Assembly: GCF_001426565.1 (NCBI RefSeq)
Contig: NZ_LMFA01000001.1
Coordinates: forward strand, 519,287 to 583,286
Direction of reading: 5' to 3'
DNA length: 64,000 bases
Source of the DNA: Rhizobium sp. Root482
GTDB taxonomy: Bacteria > Pseudomonadota > Alphaproteobacteria > Rhizobiales > Rhizobiaceae
Below the pieces are notes generated by a model. That model worked only from the letters and a program-made list of their open reading frames with translations. It searched no databases and was not told the DNA's origin. Within the stretch, counting starts at the first letter, position 1. Each line of letters begins with the position of its first letter. Shown piece by piece: positions 1 through 10,381 of the stretch. The translations under genes and the position numbers were made by a program.

Positions 1-928
1 GCTGCAGGTCGAGCCGGTCGACCTTGTAGACGACGCCGTCGATGTCATAATCCAGATCAGGGCGCTTGAGGCCGATATCGTTGTAATGGTCGAGGATCGC
101 CTCGACCGAGGACAGCCGCTGCGTCAGCGGATTGACCGGGAAACCCCAACGGCGGAAAGCCTCGACCATGCCGGCCTGGGTGTCGGCCGGCATGTCCGAT
201 ATCTCTCCCCAGGCATAGGCGAAGAATTTCAGCTTGCGGCTGGCGGTAATCGTCGGGTCGAGCTGGCGGAGCGAGCCCGCGGCCGTGTTGCGCGGATTGA
301 CATAGGTCTGACGCCCCTCGGCCGCCATCTGCGCGTTCAGCGCCAGGAAGTCGCTCTTGGCCATATAGACCTCGCCGCGCACCTCGACGATATCGGGCGC
401 ATCGACAGGAAGCGTCTGCGGAATTTCCTGGATGGTGCGGATATTGGCGGTGACATTCTCGCCGGTCGTTCCGTCGCCGCGGGTGGCGGCGCTGACCAGC
501 CTGCGCTTCTCGTAGCGCAGCGACATGGACAGCCCGTCGATCTTCGGCTCGGCGGTAAAGGCGATGGAATCGTCCGGCAGGAGACCAAGAAACCGATAGA
601 CGCTGGAGATGAAATCGCGGACATCGGCATCCGAAAACACATTGTCGAGCGACAGCATCGGCCGGGCATGGGTGATCTGCTGGAAAATACCGGAAGGCGC
701 CGCACCCACCTTCCGCGACGGGCTGTCGGTCCGCACGAGTTCGGGAAACCGCGCCTCGATCTCCTCATTGCGGCGCTTCAGCGCATCATAGTCCGCATCG
801 GAAATCTCCGGCGCGTCCTTGCCGTGATAAAGAGCGTCGTGACGCGCCAGATCCCTCGCCAGCCGCTCCAATTCGGCTGCGGCCTCATCGAGCGTGAGAG
901 TGTCTACGGCGACGGTTTCGAAGGACAT
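1..928 (-). CDS. ligA: NAD-dependent DNA ligase LigA (N-terminal part, cut by window edge)
   Basis: Joins nicks in DNA using NAD+; essential in replication and repair. The translated part (about 309 residues) carries the N-terminal Ia domain and most of the adenylation domain. The adenylated lysine lies in AEPKIDG (Lys about residue 129), followed by [11 protein letters not shown] and the [16 protein letters not shown] stretch typical of LigA. The ATG at 926-928 begins [10 protein letters not shown]. The OB-fold, zinc finger, HhH and BRCT domains lie beyond the left edge, so the gene is truncated by the window and not by mutation. It is the last gene seen of the bamD-recN-ligA unit, 82 bp after recN. 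Identity is secure from the motifs. Confidence 0.95.
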   Translation of the reverse strand, partial: MSFETVAVDTLTLDEAAAELERLARDLARHDALYHGKDAPEISDADYDALKRRNEEIEARFPELVRTDSPSRKVGAAPSGIFQQITHARPMLSLDNVFSDADVRDFISSVYRFLGLLPDDSIAFTAEPKIDGLSMSLRYEKRRLVSAATRGDGTTGENVTANIRTIQEIPQTLPVDAPDIVEVRGEVYMAKSDFLALNAQMAAEGRQTYVNPRNTAAGSLRQLDPTITASRKLKFFAYAWGEISDMPADTQAGMVEAFRRWGFPVNPLTQRLSSVEAILDHYNDIGLKRPDLDYDIDGVVYKVDRLDLQ

Positions 929-1010
929 GCGAGGGCTCCGGTTTCGAAGTCGTTTTTAGAGAAATTTCGCGGAATGGGAAGATGCAGTTTCCGTCGCAAG
1001 AACGCAGAAA

Positions 1011-2684
1011 CTAAACGTTCCCCGCCAGCAGCCGGAGCGCCGCTGCCCTCGCCTCGTCGGTGACATGGGCGCCGGCCAGCATGCGGGCGATCTCCTCGGT
1101 GCGGGCCTTCTCGTCCATGCGGGCGACGCGGGTAGCGATCGTCTCGGATTTCTCCGCCGACGGGCCCTTGGAAATCAGCAGATGTGTCGCCGCACGGGCC
1201 GCCACCTGCGGCGCGTGGGTGACGGAAAGCACCTGGACATTGCCCGACAGGCGCTTCAATCGCTGGCCGATCGCATCCGCCACCGCGCCGCCGACACCGG
1301 TGTCGATTTCGTCGAAAACCAGGGTCGGCGCCGAGCCGCGATCGGCAAGCGCCACTTTCAGCGCCAGCAGGAAGCGCGAAAGCTCGCCGCCGGACGCCAC
1401 CTTCATGATCGGCCCGGGCCGGGTGCCGGGATTGGTCTGGACATGGAACTCGACGACATCGATACCGTCAGCTGTTGCCGCGTTCGCATCCGAGGTCACC
1501 TGCGCCATGAACCGGGCGCGCTCGAGCTTCAACGCCGGAAGCTCGGCCATCACCGCTTCAGAAAGCGCGGTTGCCGTATGATGGCGCTTGAGGGAGAGGG
1601 CCGAAGCGGCCGCGTCGAATGCACCCTTGGTGAGTCCGAGTTCCAACTCCAGCTGTTTCAGCTTCTCCTCGCCGGCATCGAGATCGGCAAGATCGGCGAT
1701 CATCCGCGCGGCCAGCGCCGGAAGCTCTGTCACCGGCACGGAATATTTGCGGGCGGCGGCGCGCAGGGCAAACAGTCGCTCCTCCACCCGCTCCAGTTCC
1801 TTCGGATCATATTCGGTTCTGCGCAGCGCCGCCTCGACGGCCATCTGCGCGTCGGACAACTGATTGAGCGCGGCGTCGAGGAACTCCACCGTTTCCTCGA
1901 GCAGACCTGGCGCCTCGTGGCTCTTGCGCTCCAGCCTGCGAACCAGCGACGCGATCAGCGGTACCGGCGACGCGTTGCCGTTCAGGAATTCGCTCGCCTC
2001 GTTGATATCGACGGCGATGCGCTCCGCCTTCATCATCCGGGAGCGCCGTTCGGCAAGATCGTCCTCTTCGCCATCCTCGGGCGAAAGAGTTTCCAGCTCT
2101 TCGACGGAAGCGCGAAGATAATCGGCCTCGCGGGCCGCCGCCTCCACCTTGTCGCGATGTTTCTTCAGCGTGCGCTCGGCATCCTTCCAGACACGGTAGA
2201 GACCGGCCACCGCCTGCGCCTCGTCGGCAAGGCCGCCGAAGGCATCGAGCAGGGTGCGGTGCGCATGGGTATCGACCAGGGCGCGGTCGTCGTGCTGGCC
2301 GTGGATTTCGACGAGAAGCTGGCCGGCCTGGCGCATCAGCTGGACTGAGATCGGCTGGTCGTTGACATAGGCCTTGGTGCGGCCATCGGCCGACTGGACC
2401 CGGCGGAAAATCAGGTCGCCATCGTCGTCTATGCCGTTTTCACGGATCATCAGGCGGGCCGGATGGTCCATGCCGACATCGAAGACCGCCGTCACCTGGC
2501 CCTTGTCGCCGCCGTGGCGCACCAGGGAACCATCACCGCGCCCACCAAGCGCCAGCGAAAGACTGTCCAGAAGAATGGATTTTCCAGCCCCGGTCTCGCC
2601 CGTCAGGACGGAAAGGCCTGCATCGAAGGACAGATCAAGCCGTTCGATCAGGACGATATCGCGGATCGAGAGCTGTGAAAGCAT
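1011..2684 (-). CDS. recN: DNA repair protein RecN
   Basis: SMC-like ATPase acting in double-strand break repair. The 557-residue product has the usual RecN length. Walker A is GETGAGKS (residues 29-36). The middle is rich in Glu, Arg and Ala, fitting the coiled-coil arms. The signature and Walker B region near residue 454 reads TLVFDEIDTGVGG, which is diagnostic for RecN. A VEIHGQHDDRALVD motif near residue 125 is also family-typical. It lies 20 bp downstream of bamD and upstream of ligA on the same strand, so all three are likely co-transcribed. No LexA box was searched for systematically. Confidence 0.97.
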   Translation of the reverse strand: MLSQLSIRDIVLIERLDLSFDAGLSVLTGETGAGKSILLDSLSLALGGRGDGSLVRHGGDKGQVTAVFDVGMDHPARLMIRENGIDDDGDLIFRRVQSADGRTKAYVNDQPISVQLMRQAGQLLVEIHGQHDDRALVDTHAHRTLLDAFGGLADEAQAVAGLYRVWKDAERTLKKHRDKVEAAAREADYLRASVEELETLSPEDGEEDDLAERRSRMMKAERIAVDINEASEFLNGNASPVPLIASLVRRLERKSHEAPGLLEETVEFLDAALNQLSDAQMAVEAALRRTEYDPKELERVEERLFALRAAARKYSVPVTELPALAARMIADLADLDAGEEKLKQLELELGLTKGAFDAAASALSLKRHHTATALSEAVMAELPALKLERARFMAQVTSDANAATADGIDVVEFHVQTNPGTRPGPIMKVASGGELSRFLLALKVALADRGSAPTLVFDEIDTGVGGAVADAIGQRLKRLSGNVQVLSVTHAPQVAARAATHLLISKGPSAEKSETIATRVARMDEKARTEEIARMLAGAHVTDEARAAALRLLAGNV

Positions 2685-2704
2685 TCCGTCTCAAATCTCT
2701 TCGC

Positions 2705-3571
2705 TCAGACGCCCAGAAGCTTCTTGCCCGCGCGTGAAATCCACGAATTGCCGCTTTCACGCGGCTCGAGGCCGCCTGTCTGCAGAAGCTTGTAGCTGTC
2801 GGCATACCATTGGCTGTCGGGGTAATTGTGGCCAAGCACGGCCGCCGCGGTCTGGGCTTCGCTCGTGATGCCCATGGCGAAATAGGATTCCACCAGGCGC
2901 GCCAGTGCCTCTTCGACCTGGTTGGTGCTGGAATATTGCTCGACAACCGTACGGAAGCGCGTCACGGCGGCAAGATATTCCTTGCGCTCGAGGTAATAGC
3001 GGCCAACCTGCATTTCCTTGCCGGCCAACTGGTCCTTGGCATAACGGATCTTGGCCTGCGCATCCTCGATATATTCGGAATCGGGGTATTTGGTGATGAC
3101 CGCCTGCATCGCCTCGATCGTCTTGAAGGCCGGCTTCTGGTCCTGCGTTACCGAGGGGATCTGCTTGGAATAGGCAAGGCCGACGATATATTGCGCATAG
3201 GCCGCATCCTCGGATTCCGGGTAGAGGCTCAGATAGCGGCTCGCGCCATTGATGGCGTCCTGGTACTGGCCGTTGCGATAATTGACGAAGGAGCGCATCA
3301 CCAGCGCCTTGCGGGCATATTCGGAGAAGGGATGCTGCTGGTCGATCGCGTCGAACTTGCGCGCCGCTTCCGTCGTCTTGCCGGCGTTCAGATTGGCAAG
3401 ACCCTGGTTGTAGAGGACCTCCGGCGGATCGGTCTCGGCCGCCAGCTTGGTGATGTCGATATCAGGATCGTTCTGGCAGGCGGTGACCAGTACGCTGGTC
3501 GCGGACGCCGCAAGCGCAATGACGGCAACACGCGCCATCTTCTTCAATTCAAACTGGCCTGCAATTACCAT
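2705..3571 (-). CDS. bamD: Outer membrane assembly lipoprotein BamD (ComL)
   Basis: Subunit of the BAM complex that inserts beta-barrel proteins into the outer membrane. The N-terminus is a lipoprotein signal: a basic start, a hydrophobic run and a lipobox ending LVTAC, with the lipidated Cys at residue 32. The mature part is made of TPR-like helices (for example [20 protein letters not shown] and [16 protein letters not shown], which is the classic BamD pattern). The length (288 aa) is normal. It is the first gene of the bamD-recN-ligA unit and follows the lpxC terminator. The start at 3571 keeps a basic n-region; an internal Met at residue 12 is a possible alternative. Confidence 0.95.
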   Translation of the reverse strand: MVIAGQFELKKMARVAVIALAASATSVLVTACQNDPDIDITKLAAETDPPEVLYNQGLANLNAGKTTEAARKFDAIDQQHPFSEYARKALVMRSFVNYRNGQYQDAINGASRYLSLYPESEDAAYAQYIVGLAYSKQIPSVTQDQKPAFKTIEAMQAVITKYPDSEYIEDAQAKIRYAKDQLAGKEMQVGRYYLERKEYLAAVTRFRTVVEQYSSTNQVEEALARLVESYFAMGITSEAQTAAAVLGHNYPDSQWYADSYKLLQTGGLEPRESGNSWISRAGKKLLGV

Positions 3572-3697
3572 TCGTAAATCCCAACTCGCGCATCGGTAAG
3601 AATACCGCCGCCTATGAACCGCGTTTTAGATCAAGATGCAACAAGACCGCAACGTCATGATGATGGATTAACGCAATTTTGTGGCGGCCTGATCATG

Positions 3698-3721
3698 AAA
3701 AAGCCGACCAAAAGGCCGGCT
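3698..3721 (-). terminator. Rho-independent terminator after lpxC
   Basis: On the minus strand an 8-bp stem (AGCCGGCC / GGTCGGCT, one G-T pair) with a TTTT loop is followed by a run of five T. It lies about 50 nt after the lpxC stop codon and separates lpxC from bamD. Confidence 0.8.
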
Positions 3722-3769
3722 CCGTCGTCATCAAAACCTTATTCATCCTTGGCCGGGACGAAGCGGCTG

Positions 3770-4723
3770 TTACGGCGCACTGGCCGCGATCGCCTCCCGC
3801 GTGGCGACGCGCTGGCGCGGCATCGCCGTTTCCACCAGTTCATAGGCGGACGGATCGCTCATCAGCGCCTTCAGGGCGTTGGCGTTCATCTTGTGGCCAC
3901 CACGATAGGACCGGTAGCAGCCGAGGAACGGCGCGCCGGCAAGTGCCAGATCGCCCACCGCGTCCAGCGTCTTGTGGCGCACGAACTCGTCCGTGTAGCG
4001 CAGACCCTCGACATTGATGACGGTATTGTCGTCGGCAATCACAACGGAATTCTCGAGAGACGAGCCAAGCCCGCGACCGGCCGCCCACATGCGCTCGACA
4101 TCGCGCATGAAGCCAAAGGTGCGGGCGCGCGAAAGTTCGGTCTTGAACACCGACGGGGTGATGTCGCCTTTCCAGGCCTGACGGCCGATCAGCGGGCAAT
4201 CGAAATCGATCTCGACCTCGAAGCGCATGCCCTCATAGGGCGTGAATTCCGACCAGGACGCACCCGATTCGATGCGCATCGGCTTCAGGATACGGATATA
4301 GCGACGCTTGACGGCGAGCGGCCGGATGCCGGCCTGCTCGATGGCCTCGATGAAGGGTGCCGAGCTTCCGTCCATGATCGGCATTTCGGCGCCGTGCACC
4401 TCGACCAAGAGATTGTCGAGGCCGAGCGCATAGATTGCTGCCATCACATGCTCGATCGTGGCGATCGAGGTGGCCGGCGAAAAACCGAGAATGGTGCAAA
4501 GATCGGTATTACCGACCTGCGAGGAAACAGCCTTGAACTCGCTGATCACCTGCTCGTCGACGACACGCTGGAAGATGATGCCGCTATCGGCCTCGCCCGG
4601 ATGAAAGGTGATCGCCACCTCAGCGCCGGAATGGACGCCCGTGCCGCTCAGCGTTACCGAGCTTGCGATCGTCGTCTGAAATCCCAGCATTCCAATTCCC
4701 AGTCCCATGCCATTCGCCTTCAA
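3770..4723 (-). CDS. lpxC: UDP-3-O-acyl-N-acetylglucosamine deacetylase LpxC
   Basis: Zinc enzyme for the committed step of lipid A synthesis: removes the N-acetyl group from UDP-3-O-acyl-GlcNAc in the cytoplasm. The N-terminus reads GFQTTIASSVTLSGTGVHSG, the family start. Zinc ligands are visible as EHVMAA (His about 92), RHKTLDAVGD (His 250, Asp 254), and the catalytic His is in GGHKMN (277). The length (317 aa) is normal. It has its own terminator, and ftsZ upstream also ends in a terminator, so lpxC is probably transcribed alone. Met6 and Met12 are alternative starts, since homologues often begin close to GLLGFQTT. Confidence 0.96.
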   Translation of the reverse strand: MKANGMGLGIGMLGFQTTIASSVTLSGTGVHSGAEVAITFHPGEADSGIIFQRVVDEQVISEFKAVSSQVGNTDLCTILGFSPATSIATIEHVMAAIYALGLDNLLVEVHGAEMPIMDGSSAPFIEAIEQAGIRPLAVKRRYIRILKPMRIESGASWSEFTPYEGMRFEVEIDFDCPLIGRQAWKGDITPSVFKTELSRARTFGFMRDVERMWAAGRGLGSSLENSVVIADDNTVINVEGLRYTDEFVRHKTLDAVGDLALAGAPFLGCYRSYRGGHKMNANALKALMSDPSAYELVETAMPRQRVATREAIAASAP

Positions 4724-4996
4724 ATATGTCCTGGCGTCACCCGATTGCGGGGTCGCCGAAATGTTTTTACGAACCAGAGCTGCGCGCTATAAGCCGCAGA
4801 GGATACAGCCGGACAGAAGCGCCGCGCGCCACCGACCGGTCCGACCTGCAAACCAGCGATACGAATCGCAATCTTGCCCCATCAGTCCCGAGCCTGAAGA
4901 TAAGGTTAGCGGCCCGTCATTCCAAATCACTGTTTCTTTCGCTTTGTTACGCGCGGCGGCGACGCACGGAAGCCATTGAAAAAAATGACATATTAT
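4724..4996. other. Non-coding region between lpxC and the ftsZ terminator
   Basis: About 270 bp without a convincing gene on either strand. It must contain the lpxC promoter, reading leftwards, because an intrinsic terminator closes ftsZ just upstream. No promoter stands out clearly. The short ORFs here lack ribosome binding sites and recognisable products. Confidence 0.6.
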
Positions 4997-5027
4997 AAAA
5001 AATGCCCGGGCGCGAACCCGGGCATTT
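4997..5027 (-). terminator. Rho-independent terminator of the ftsZ unit
   Basis: Perfect 11-bp stem (AAATGCCCGGG / CCCGGGCATTT), 6-nt loop, then six T on the minus strand. It sits about 27 nt after the ftsZ stop codon. Confidence 0.9.
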
Positions 5028-5053
5028 CGGCAAGGAGGAAGGTGGGTGGAAAC

Positions 5054-6847
5054 TCAGCTCGACTGGCGGCGCAGGAAGGCCGGAATTTCGAGCTGGTCGT
5101 CTTCGTGGGCACGCGGCTGCGAGGCAGCGCGGGCGCGGTCGTCGAGAGCGGTCGTGCGGCGCGGCGCATAGAGGCTTGCCTCGGGCGACAGCGGGCGGCG
5201 CTGCTGGGAGGCGGCTGCGGGCGCACCGGCGGTCATGTCCGCCGTCACGTTCTGCTCTTCCTCGTCGCGGCGGCCGAGCGAATTGGTGATCCGCTTCAGA
5301 AGCCCCATCGGGCCGCGTTCCTCATGGGCGGTCGGCTGCGAACGATGCTCGGCCTCGGCCTTCACCATCGGCGGAAAATCTTCCACCTTCGGCATGCGGA
5401 CCTGCTCGGCCTGCTGGCGGACCACCGGCATGACAGGCTCCTGGCGGACCGGCGCCTGGGCGACCGGCTGCGGCTGGTAGGCCGGCATTTCGACGACGCG
5501 CTGGACCGGAGCCGCCGCCTGGACGACCGGCTGCTCGATCGGAGCGGCGCCGAAAAGCTTACTCTGCGGGCGGAACTCGTCCTGGACCTGCGGCGCCGGA
5601 GCGGCAGCAGCAACGTCGCCGCGCGGCATGGACAGGAACAGTTCGCGTTCCAGTTCGGCTTCGCGGATGGCAGCGGCAATGGCGTCCGTGGTCTGCGGCG
5701 CGGGCTGCTGGGCGACCGGCTGTGCGGCAGGCTGCTGGGCCACCGGGGCAGGCTGCGGCTGCGCTGCAACCGGCTGCTGGACCTGCTGCACGGGGGCGGC
5801 CGGGATGGCGATCGACGGACGGATGATCGGCTTTGCGGCTACAGGGCGAAAGTCGGCGCTGCGACCGGCCACCTCTGCTGCCGTGCGGTCGATCCCGGTC
5901 GCCACCACCGACACGCGGATCAGGCCTTCGAGTTCTTCGTCGAACGTGGCGCCGAGGATGATGTTGGCGTCCGGATCGACTTCCTCGCGGATACGGGTGG
6001 CGGCTTCATCGACTTCGAACAGGGTGAGGTCGCGACCACCGGTGATCGAGATCAACAGGCCCTGCGCGCCCTTCATCGAGGTTTCGTCGAGCAGCGGATT
6101 GGCGATCGCGGCCTCGGCTGCGGCCATTGCGCGGCCTTCGCCGGATGCCTCGCCGGTGCCCATCATGGCGCGGCCCATTTCGCGCATCACGGAGCGAACG
6201 TCCGCGAAGTCGAGATTGATCAGGCCTTCCTTGACCATCAGGTCGGTGATGCAGGCAACGCCCGAATAGAGCACCTGGTCGGCCATCGCGAAGGCGTCGG
6301 CAAAGGTGGTCTTGTCATTGGCGATGCGGAAGAGGTTCTGGTTCGGGATGACGATCAGCGTATCCACCGACTTCTGCAGTTCGGTGATGCCCTGGTCGGC
6401 GAGCCGCATGCGGCGCTGGCCCTCGAAATGGAACGGCTTGGTGACGACGCCGACCGTCAGGATGCCCTTGTTGCGGGCTGCCTGGGCAACGACCGGAGCC
6501 GCACCCGTACCGGTGCCGCCGCCCATGCCGGCGGTGACGAAGCACATATGGGTGCCGTTCAGGTGATCGATGATCTCGTCGATGCACTCTTCGGCGGCCG
6601 CGCGGCCGACTTCCGGCTGCGAACCGGCGCCGAGGCCTTCGGTGACCGCGACGCCCATCTGGATGATGCGCTGGGCCTTGGTCATGGTTAGCGCCTGGGC
6701 GTCGGTGTTGGCGACGACGAAATCGACGCCTTCGAGGCCTGCGGTAATCATGTTGTTGACGGCATTGCCGCCACCCCCGCCGACACCGAAGACGGTGATG
6801 CGGGGCTTAAGCTCGGTGATATCCGGCTTTTGCAAGTTGATCGTCAT
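5054..6847 (-). CDS. ftsZ: Cell division protein FtsZ (long-linker form)
   Basis: Tubulin-like GTPase that forms the Z ring. The GTP-binding signature GGGTGTG is at about residues 109-115, within [17 protein letters not shown]. The GTPase core ends near residue 320. It is followed by a long low-complexity linker, rich in Pro, Gln and Ala (about 260 residues), and the conserved C-terminal peptide [12 protein letters not shown] that binds FtsA. The start at 6847 (MTINLQKPD) matches the usual N-terminus and has GGAAGGA about 10 nt upstream; the frame is open 22 codons further, but that extension resembles nothing known. At 597 aa it is much longer than E. coli FtsZ, as is usual in Rhizobiales. 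Last gene of the ddlB-ftsQ-ftsA-ftsZ unit. Confidence 0.97.
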   Translation of the reverse strand: MTINLQKPDITELKPRITVFGVGGGGGNAVNNMITAGLEGVDFVVANTDAQALTMTKAQRIIQMGVAVTEGLGAGSQPEVGRAAAEECIDEIIDHLNGTHMCFVTAGMGGGTGTGAAPVVAQAARNKGILTVGVVTKPFHFEGQRRMRLADQGITELQKSVDTLIVIPNQNLFRIANDKTTFADAFAMADQVLYSGVACITDLMVKEGLINLDFADVRSVMREMGRAMMGTGEASGEGRAMAAAEAAIANPLLDETSMKGAQGLLISITGGRDLTLFEVDEAATRIREEVDPDANIILGATFDEELEGLIRVSVVATGIDRTAAEVAGRSADFRPVAAKPIIRPSIAIPAAPVQQVQQPVAAQPQPAPVAQQPAAQPVAQQPAPQTTDAIAAAIREAELERELFLSMPRGDVAAAAPAPQVQDEFRPQSKLFGAAPIEQPVVQAAAPVQRVVEMPAYQPQPVAQAPVRQEPVMPVVRQQAEQVRMPKVEDFPPMVKAEAEHRSQPTAHEERGPMGLLKRITNSLGRRDEEEQNVTADMTAGAPAAASQQRRPLSPEASLYAPRRTTALDDRARAASQPRAHEDDQLEIPAFLRRQSS

Positions 6848-6938
6848 TTTACCCGTTCCTTCCTGGTTCTGGCCGCCTTGCCGAGCCGGCCGAATCACTA
6901 AACCCGTACTCATGTCCCTTCAGGCCGAAGCCAAGGGC

Positions 6939-8270
6939 TTAGAAGCTTTCCTTCAGCCACTGTCCCATGCGGGCGATGCGGCTGTTGTTTCCCGCAAGCG
7001 ACGTGAGCAGTCCGCCCTGTGTCGCATGTGTTTCCATGTCCGCAACCTGCGGATAGATCATCAGGCCGACGGCCGTCGAAAAGGCAGGGCCCTTCGCCGC
7101 AGCCGGGAGGCCGGAGACGCCGAGCGGTCGGCCGATGCGCACATTGCGCGCCAGGATACGACGCGCGGCTTCCGGGAGCCCCGTCAGTTGCGCGGCGCCA
7201 CCGGTCAGCACGACGCGCTTGCCGACGATCGGCGAAAAGCCTGAACGCTGGATCCGGTCACGGATCAGTTCGAGCGTTTCCTCGATGCGCGCCCTGACGA
7301 TGCGCGAGACCAGTGCGCGCGGCACATGGGTCGGCTGGTCGAGTTCGTCCTCGCCGATCGACGCGACAGCGACGATGTCGCGCTCGTCAATGCTGTTGGG
7401 CAGCGCCGAACCGTGAACGACCTTCAGGCGTTCGGCATCCTCGATGCGGGTCGAAAGACCGCGGGCGAGATCGGTAGTGACGTGGTGGCCGCCAAGCGAA
7501 ATCGCGTCCGCATGAACCAGCTTGCCTTCGGCAAAGACCGAGATCGTCGTGGTGCCGCCGCCCATGTCGATGGCGGCGCAGCCGAGTTCGACCTCATCGT
7601 CGACAAGTGCAGCAAGTCCACTGGCATAGGGCGTGGCGACAATGCCTTCGACCGAAAGATGGGCCCGGTTGATGCACAGCTCGAGATTCTTCAGCGCCGC
7701 GCGTTCGGCCGTCAGCACATGCATGTCGACGCCGAGCGCGTCGCCGAACATCGCCAGCGGATCGCGAATGCCGCGTTCGCCGTCGAGCGAAAAGCCGGTG
7801 GGCAGAGAATGAAGGATGACCCGATCCTGACGCAGCGACTGCTGCCCGGCGGCGGCAAGCACCTTCTTCAGATCGGCGGCATCGACCTCCTGGCCGCCCA
7901 GATCGATCGAGGCGGTGTAGATGTCGCTCTGCAGGCGGCCGGCGGAGATATTGACGATCAGGCTGTCGATGGTCAGTCCGGCCATGCGCTCGGCCGCATC
8001 GACCGCGAGGCGCACGACACTTTCGGCGGCGTCGAGATCGGCGATCACGCCGTTCTTCATGCCACGCGACTTGTGATGGCCGATGCCGATGATCTCGACC
8101 GAATGGGTGCGGCCCGGCAGGATCTGGCTTTCGGCGCGCGGCGTCAGCCGACCGATCATGCAGACCACCTTGGTGGAACCGATATCCAGAACCGAAACGA
8201 TGTGCGACCGCTTGGAGGAAAGCGGCTTGAGGCGCGGCAAGCCGAAATGCGAGGAGCCGAAAATACTCAT
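6939..8270 (-). CDS. ftsA: Cell division protein FtsA
   Basis: Actin-like ATPase that anchors FtsZ filaments to the membrane and recruits later divisome proteins. The product (443 aa) has the actin-fold phosphate motif VSVLDIGSTKVVCMIG near residue 28, the GVIADLDAAE segment, the second phosphate loop AAIDMGGGTTTISVF and the adenosine motif VVLTGGAAQLTGL. The C-terminus ends GQWLKESF, an amphipathic membrane-targeting helix as in other FtsA proteins. Its ATG overlaps the ftsQ stop codon (ATGA), indicating translational coupling. It is followed by ftsZ after 91 bp. Confidence 0.97.
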   Translation of the reverse strand: MSIFGSSHFGLPRLKPLSSKRSHIVSVLDIGSTKVVCMIGRLTPRAESQILPGRTHSVEIIGIGHHKSRGMKNGVIADLDAAESVVRLAVDAAERMAGLTIDSLIVNISAGRLQSDIYTASIDLGGQEVDAADLKKVLAAAGQQSLRQDRVILHSLPTGFSLDGERGIRDPLAMFGDALGVDMHVLTAERAALKNLELCINRAHLSVEGIVATPYASGLAALVDDEVELGCAAIDMGGGTTTISVFAEGKLVHADAISLGGHHVTTDLARGLSTRIEDAERLKVVHGSALPNSIDERDIVAVASIGEDELDQPTHVPRALVSRIVRARIEETLELIRDRIQRSGFSPIVGKRVVLTGGAAQLTGLPEAARRILARNVRIGRPLGVSGLPAAAKGPAFSTAVGLMIYPQVADMETHATQGGLLTSLAGNNSRIARMGQWLKESF

Positions 8271-9199
8271 ATCCGCTTTTCCTGCTCCAGCTTTTTCAGA
8301 AGTTTCGTACGGGCCTCCAGCACGACCTGGCGGCGGGCGGCGGCCTCGGGCGTCAGCTGGATGGTGGTGCGATCCTCCAGCCGCAGATCGACTGCGGCGA
8401 TATCGCGCTCCAGCAATTGCTGGCCCTCTTCCATGGTCGAGAGCACCTGCATGGCGCGCTCCAGATCATGTTCCGGCAGCTTGATGGTGATGCCGTTATC
8501 GAGCGTCAGGTCCCAGCGGCGACCGGCGACACGCACATAGGCCTTCACATGCCGGCTGATCTCCGGCCACTGCGAAAACCGCTCGTAGAAATCGGCAGCC
8601 GCGGTTTCGGCGTCCCGGCCGACGAACAGCGGCAATTCGGAAAACTTGTTGTCGCGCAGCGGCGCGATGACGCTGCCGCTTTCCTCGATCAGGGACAGGT
8701 CGGAACCATGCTGCCAGATGCCGAAGGCCTTGCGCTCCTTGAGCGTCACCTCGATCGTACCAGGATAGACCTTGCGCACCGCAACGTCCTCGACCCAGGG
8801 CATTTCGCTGATCAGCTTGCGGGCAATGTCGATATCGAGCGCAACCAGCGAAGTCGTGCCATCGAGGCCCAACTGCTGCAGGATGTCGATTTCCGAGGTC
8901 TGCTCGTTGCCCGAAACCTTGACGTCCTCGATCGCGAAGCCGGCGGCCGTGGTGGTGGCCTGCGCAAAACTCTGGCTGTGCCCGCCGATAGCCATTCCAT
9001 AGAAGCCGGTTGCAGCAAGGAATGCGAGGGCAGAAGCGGTGCCGGTATGCGGCACGAAATGAATGCGACCGGTGCCCAGACTGACGAGCAAACGAGCGAC
9101 GCGGCGCAGCGGCCGCGGCAGCACGAACTGACCATCGAGATCAGCTGCCTCCAGGGGTGCGCGTAGCCTTCCCGCCTTCCTGCCTCTCAACGCAAACAC
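8267..9199 (-). CDS. ftsQ: Cell division protein FtsQ
   Basis: Bitopic inner-membrane protein linking early and late divisome components. A basic cytoplasmic N-terminus, one membrane segment (about residues 45-75, [19 protein letters not shown]), a POTRA domain starting [19 protein letters not shown] and an FtsQ beta domain with [21 protein letters not shown] are visible. I chose the GTG at 9199 ([10 protein letters not shown]) because GGAGGA lies about 7 nt upstream and rhizobial homologues begin this way; a GTG at 9220 is possible. The start overlaps the end of ddlB by 13 bp and the stop overlaps ftsA. 310 aa. Confidence 0.92.
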   Translation of the reverse strand: MFALRGRKAGRLRAPLEAADLDGQFVLPRPLRRVARLLVSLGTGRIHFVPHTGTASALAFLAATGFYGMAIGGHSQSFAQATTTAAGFAIEDVKVSGNEQTSEIDILQQLGLDGTTSLVALDIDIARKLISEMPWVEDVAVRKVYPGTIEVTLKERKAFGIWQHGSDLSLIEESGSVIAPLRDNKFSELPLFVGRDAETAAADFYERFSQWPEISRHVKAYVRVAGRRWDLTLDNGITIKLPEHDLERAMQVLSTMEEGQQLLERDIAAVDLRLEDRTTIQLTPEAAARRQVVLEARTKLLKKLEQEKRI

Positions 9200-10113
9200 G
9201 ACGCGTCCTCCACGATCCACTTGAGGAATTCACCAAATGTATGGCCGGCATGAACCGCCATTTCGGGCACCAGAGAGGTTGGAGTCATTCCCGGCTGGGT
9301 GTTGACCTCAAGCCAGATGAGCTCTCCATCTTCTGAGAAACGATCGTCGAAGCGGAAGTCGGAGCGGCTTACGCCGCGGCATCCAATCGCCTGATGCGCC
9401 TTGACCGAGAGTGTTTGTATTTTTTGGTAAATATTCGGTAAAACATTCGCAGGAAGAACGTGTTTTGAACCACCTTTCACATACTTCGAGTCATAATCGT
9501 AGAAGGTGTGGCCCTGGGGAATCACTTCGATCACCCCGAGCGCCGTATCACCCATCACACCGCAGGTGAATTCGCGCCCATAGACATAGCGCTCGACCAT
9601 GACGCGGTCGCCGTAGCGCCATTCGCCGGAATTGATGACCTGCGGCGGATGCGACTGATCCTCCTTGACGATGACCACGCCGAAGCTCGAGCCTTCGCGC
9701 ACCGGCTTGACGACATAGGGCGGCTTCATTGGATGATCGGAGCCGAAATCGCGCCGGTCCATGACCCGTTCTTCGGCGACAGGGATGCCGGCCGCGCGGG
9801 CAACATGCTTGGCCTGCGCCTTGTCCATGGCCAGCGCCGAGGCGAGAACGCCGGAATGCGTATAGGGAATTTCCAGATATTCGAGAACGCCCTGAATGGT
9901 GCCATCCTCGCCGAACGGGCCGTGCAATGCGTTGAAGGCCACATCCGGGCGCAGGTCCGCAAGCACCGAGGCGATGTTGCGCTCGACGTCGATACGCGTA
10001 ACCCGATAGCCTTCCGCCTCCAGGGCGTCGGCGCACGCCGCCCCGGAGGACAGGCTTACCGGCCGCTCCGAGGAAAATCCGCCCATCAGGACAGCAACAT
10101 GCTTACCACTCAT
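9187..10113 (-). CDS. ddlB: D-alanine--D-alanine ligase DdlB
   Basis: ATP-grasp enzyme making the D-Ala-D-Ala dipeptide used by MurF. N-terminus [20 protein letters not shown] is typical. [12 protein letters not shown], the ATP-grasp core with [16 protein letters not shown] and the metal-binding end [19 protein letters not shown] are all present. The ATG at 10113 has GGGGG about 6 nt upstream; in-frame starts 5-6 codons earlier are less likely. 308 aa is normal. It is the first gene of the ddlB-ftsQ-ftsA-ftsZ unit; upstream lie CtrA-like motifs and the murB terminator. The central part (9418-9480) is locally AT-rich compared with the rest. Confidence 0.96.
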   Translation of the reverse strand: MSGKHVAVLMGGFSSERPVSLSSGAACADALEAEGYRVTRIDVERNIASVLADLRPDVAFNALHGPFGEDGTIQGVLEYLEIPYTHSGVLASALAMDKAQAKHVARAAGIPVAEERVMDRRDFGSDHPMKPPYVVKPVREGSSFGVVIVKEDQSHPPQVINSGEWRYGDRVMVERYVYGREFTCGVMGDTALGVIEVIPQGHTFYDYDSKYVKGGSKHVLPANVLPNIYQKIQTLSVKAHQAIGCRGVSRSDFRFDDRFSEDGELIWLEVNTQPGMTPTSLVPEMAVHAGHTFGEFLKWIVEDASCLR

Positions 10114-10216
10114 CAAAACCCCCGACATCACGCCAGCCTTACGAATTCCTGCTTGCGCCGAGCTTGTTGACGCATCGAGTCGCGCTCATCCGACACGGGC
10201 CCACTAGAGCGTCATT

Positions 10217-10246
10217 ATGGTTAATGAACCGTTTACTTTGGTTAAC
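10217..10246 (-). promoter_or_regulatory. CtrA-like binding motifs upstream of ddlB
   Basis: The stretch contains TTAA-N7-TTTA at 10221-10235, one base off the CtrA consensus TTAA-N7-TTAA. On the minus strand it also contains TTAACCAT (10217-10224) and GTTAACC (10240-10246), which resemble CtrA half sites. The motifs lie about 105-135 bp upstream of the ddlB start and after the murB terminator, where a promoter for ddlB-ftsQ-ftsA-ftsZ is expected. A nearby GANTC (10177-10181) could be a CcrM site. Assignment is by motif only. Confidence 0.4.
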
Positions 10247-10303
10247 TCGACCAGGCGGAACACCAGAATTTTCAGCCGTCCATCGACGCCGCCAAAAATG
10301 CAA

Positions 10304-10331
10304 AAGCCCTGCGGCAGGGTCCGCAGGGCTT
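10304..10331 (-). terminator. Terminator after murB
   Basis: Perfect 11-bp stem (AAGCCCTGCGG / CCGCAGGGCTT) with a 6-nt loop. On the minus strand it runs into TTGCATTTTT. It lies about 50 nt after the murB stop and would separate the mraZ-murB genes from ddlB-ftsZ. Confidence 0.75.
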
Positions 10332-10381
10332 GAAAGACAGTGGCTTCAAGAGGTTCGATCAGTCTGAAACTGCGCTGGTGT

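Noticed and set aside
4976-6691. 571-codon open frame opposite ftsZ
   Set aside because: Shadow of ftsZ on the other strand; no start signal and no family features.
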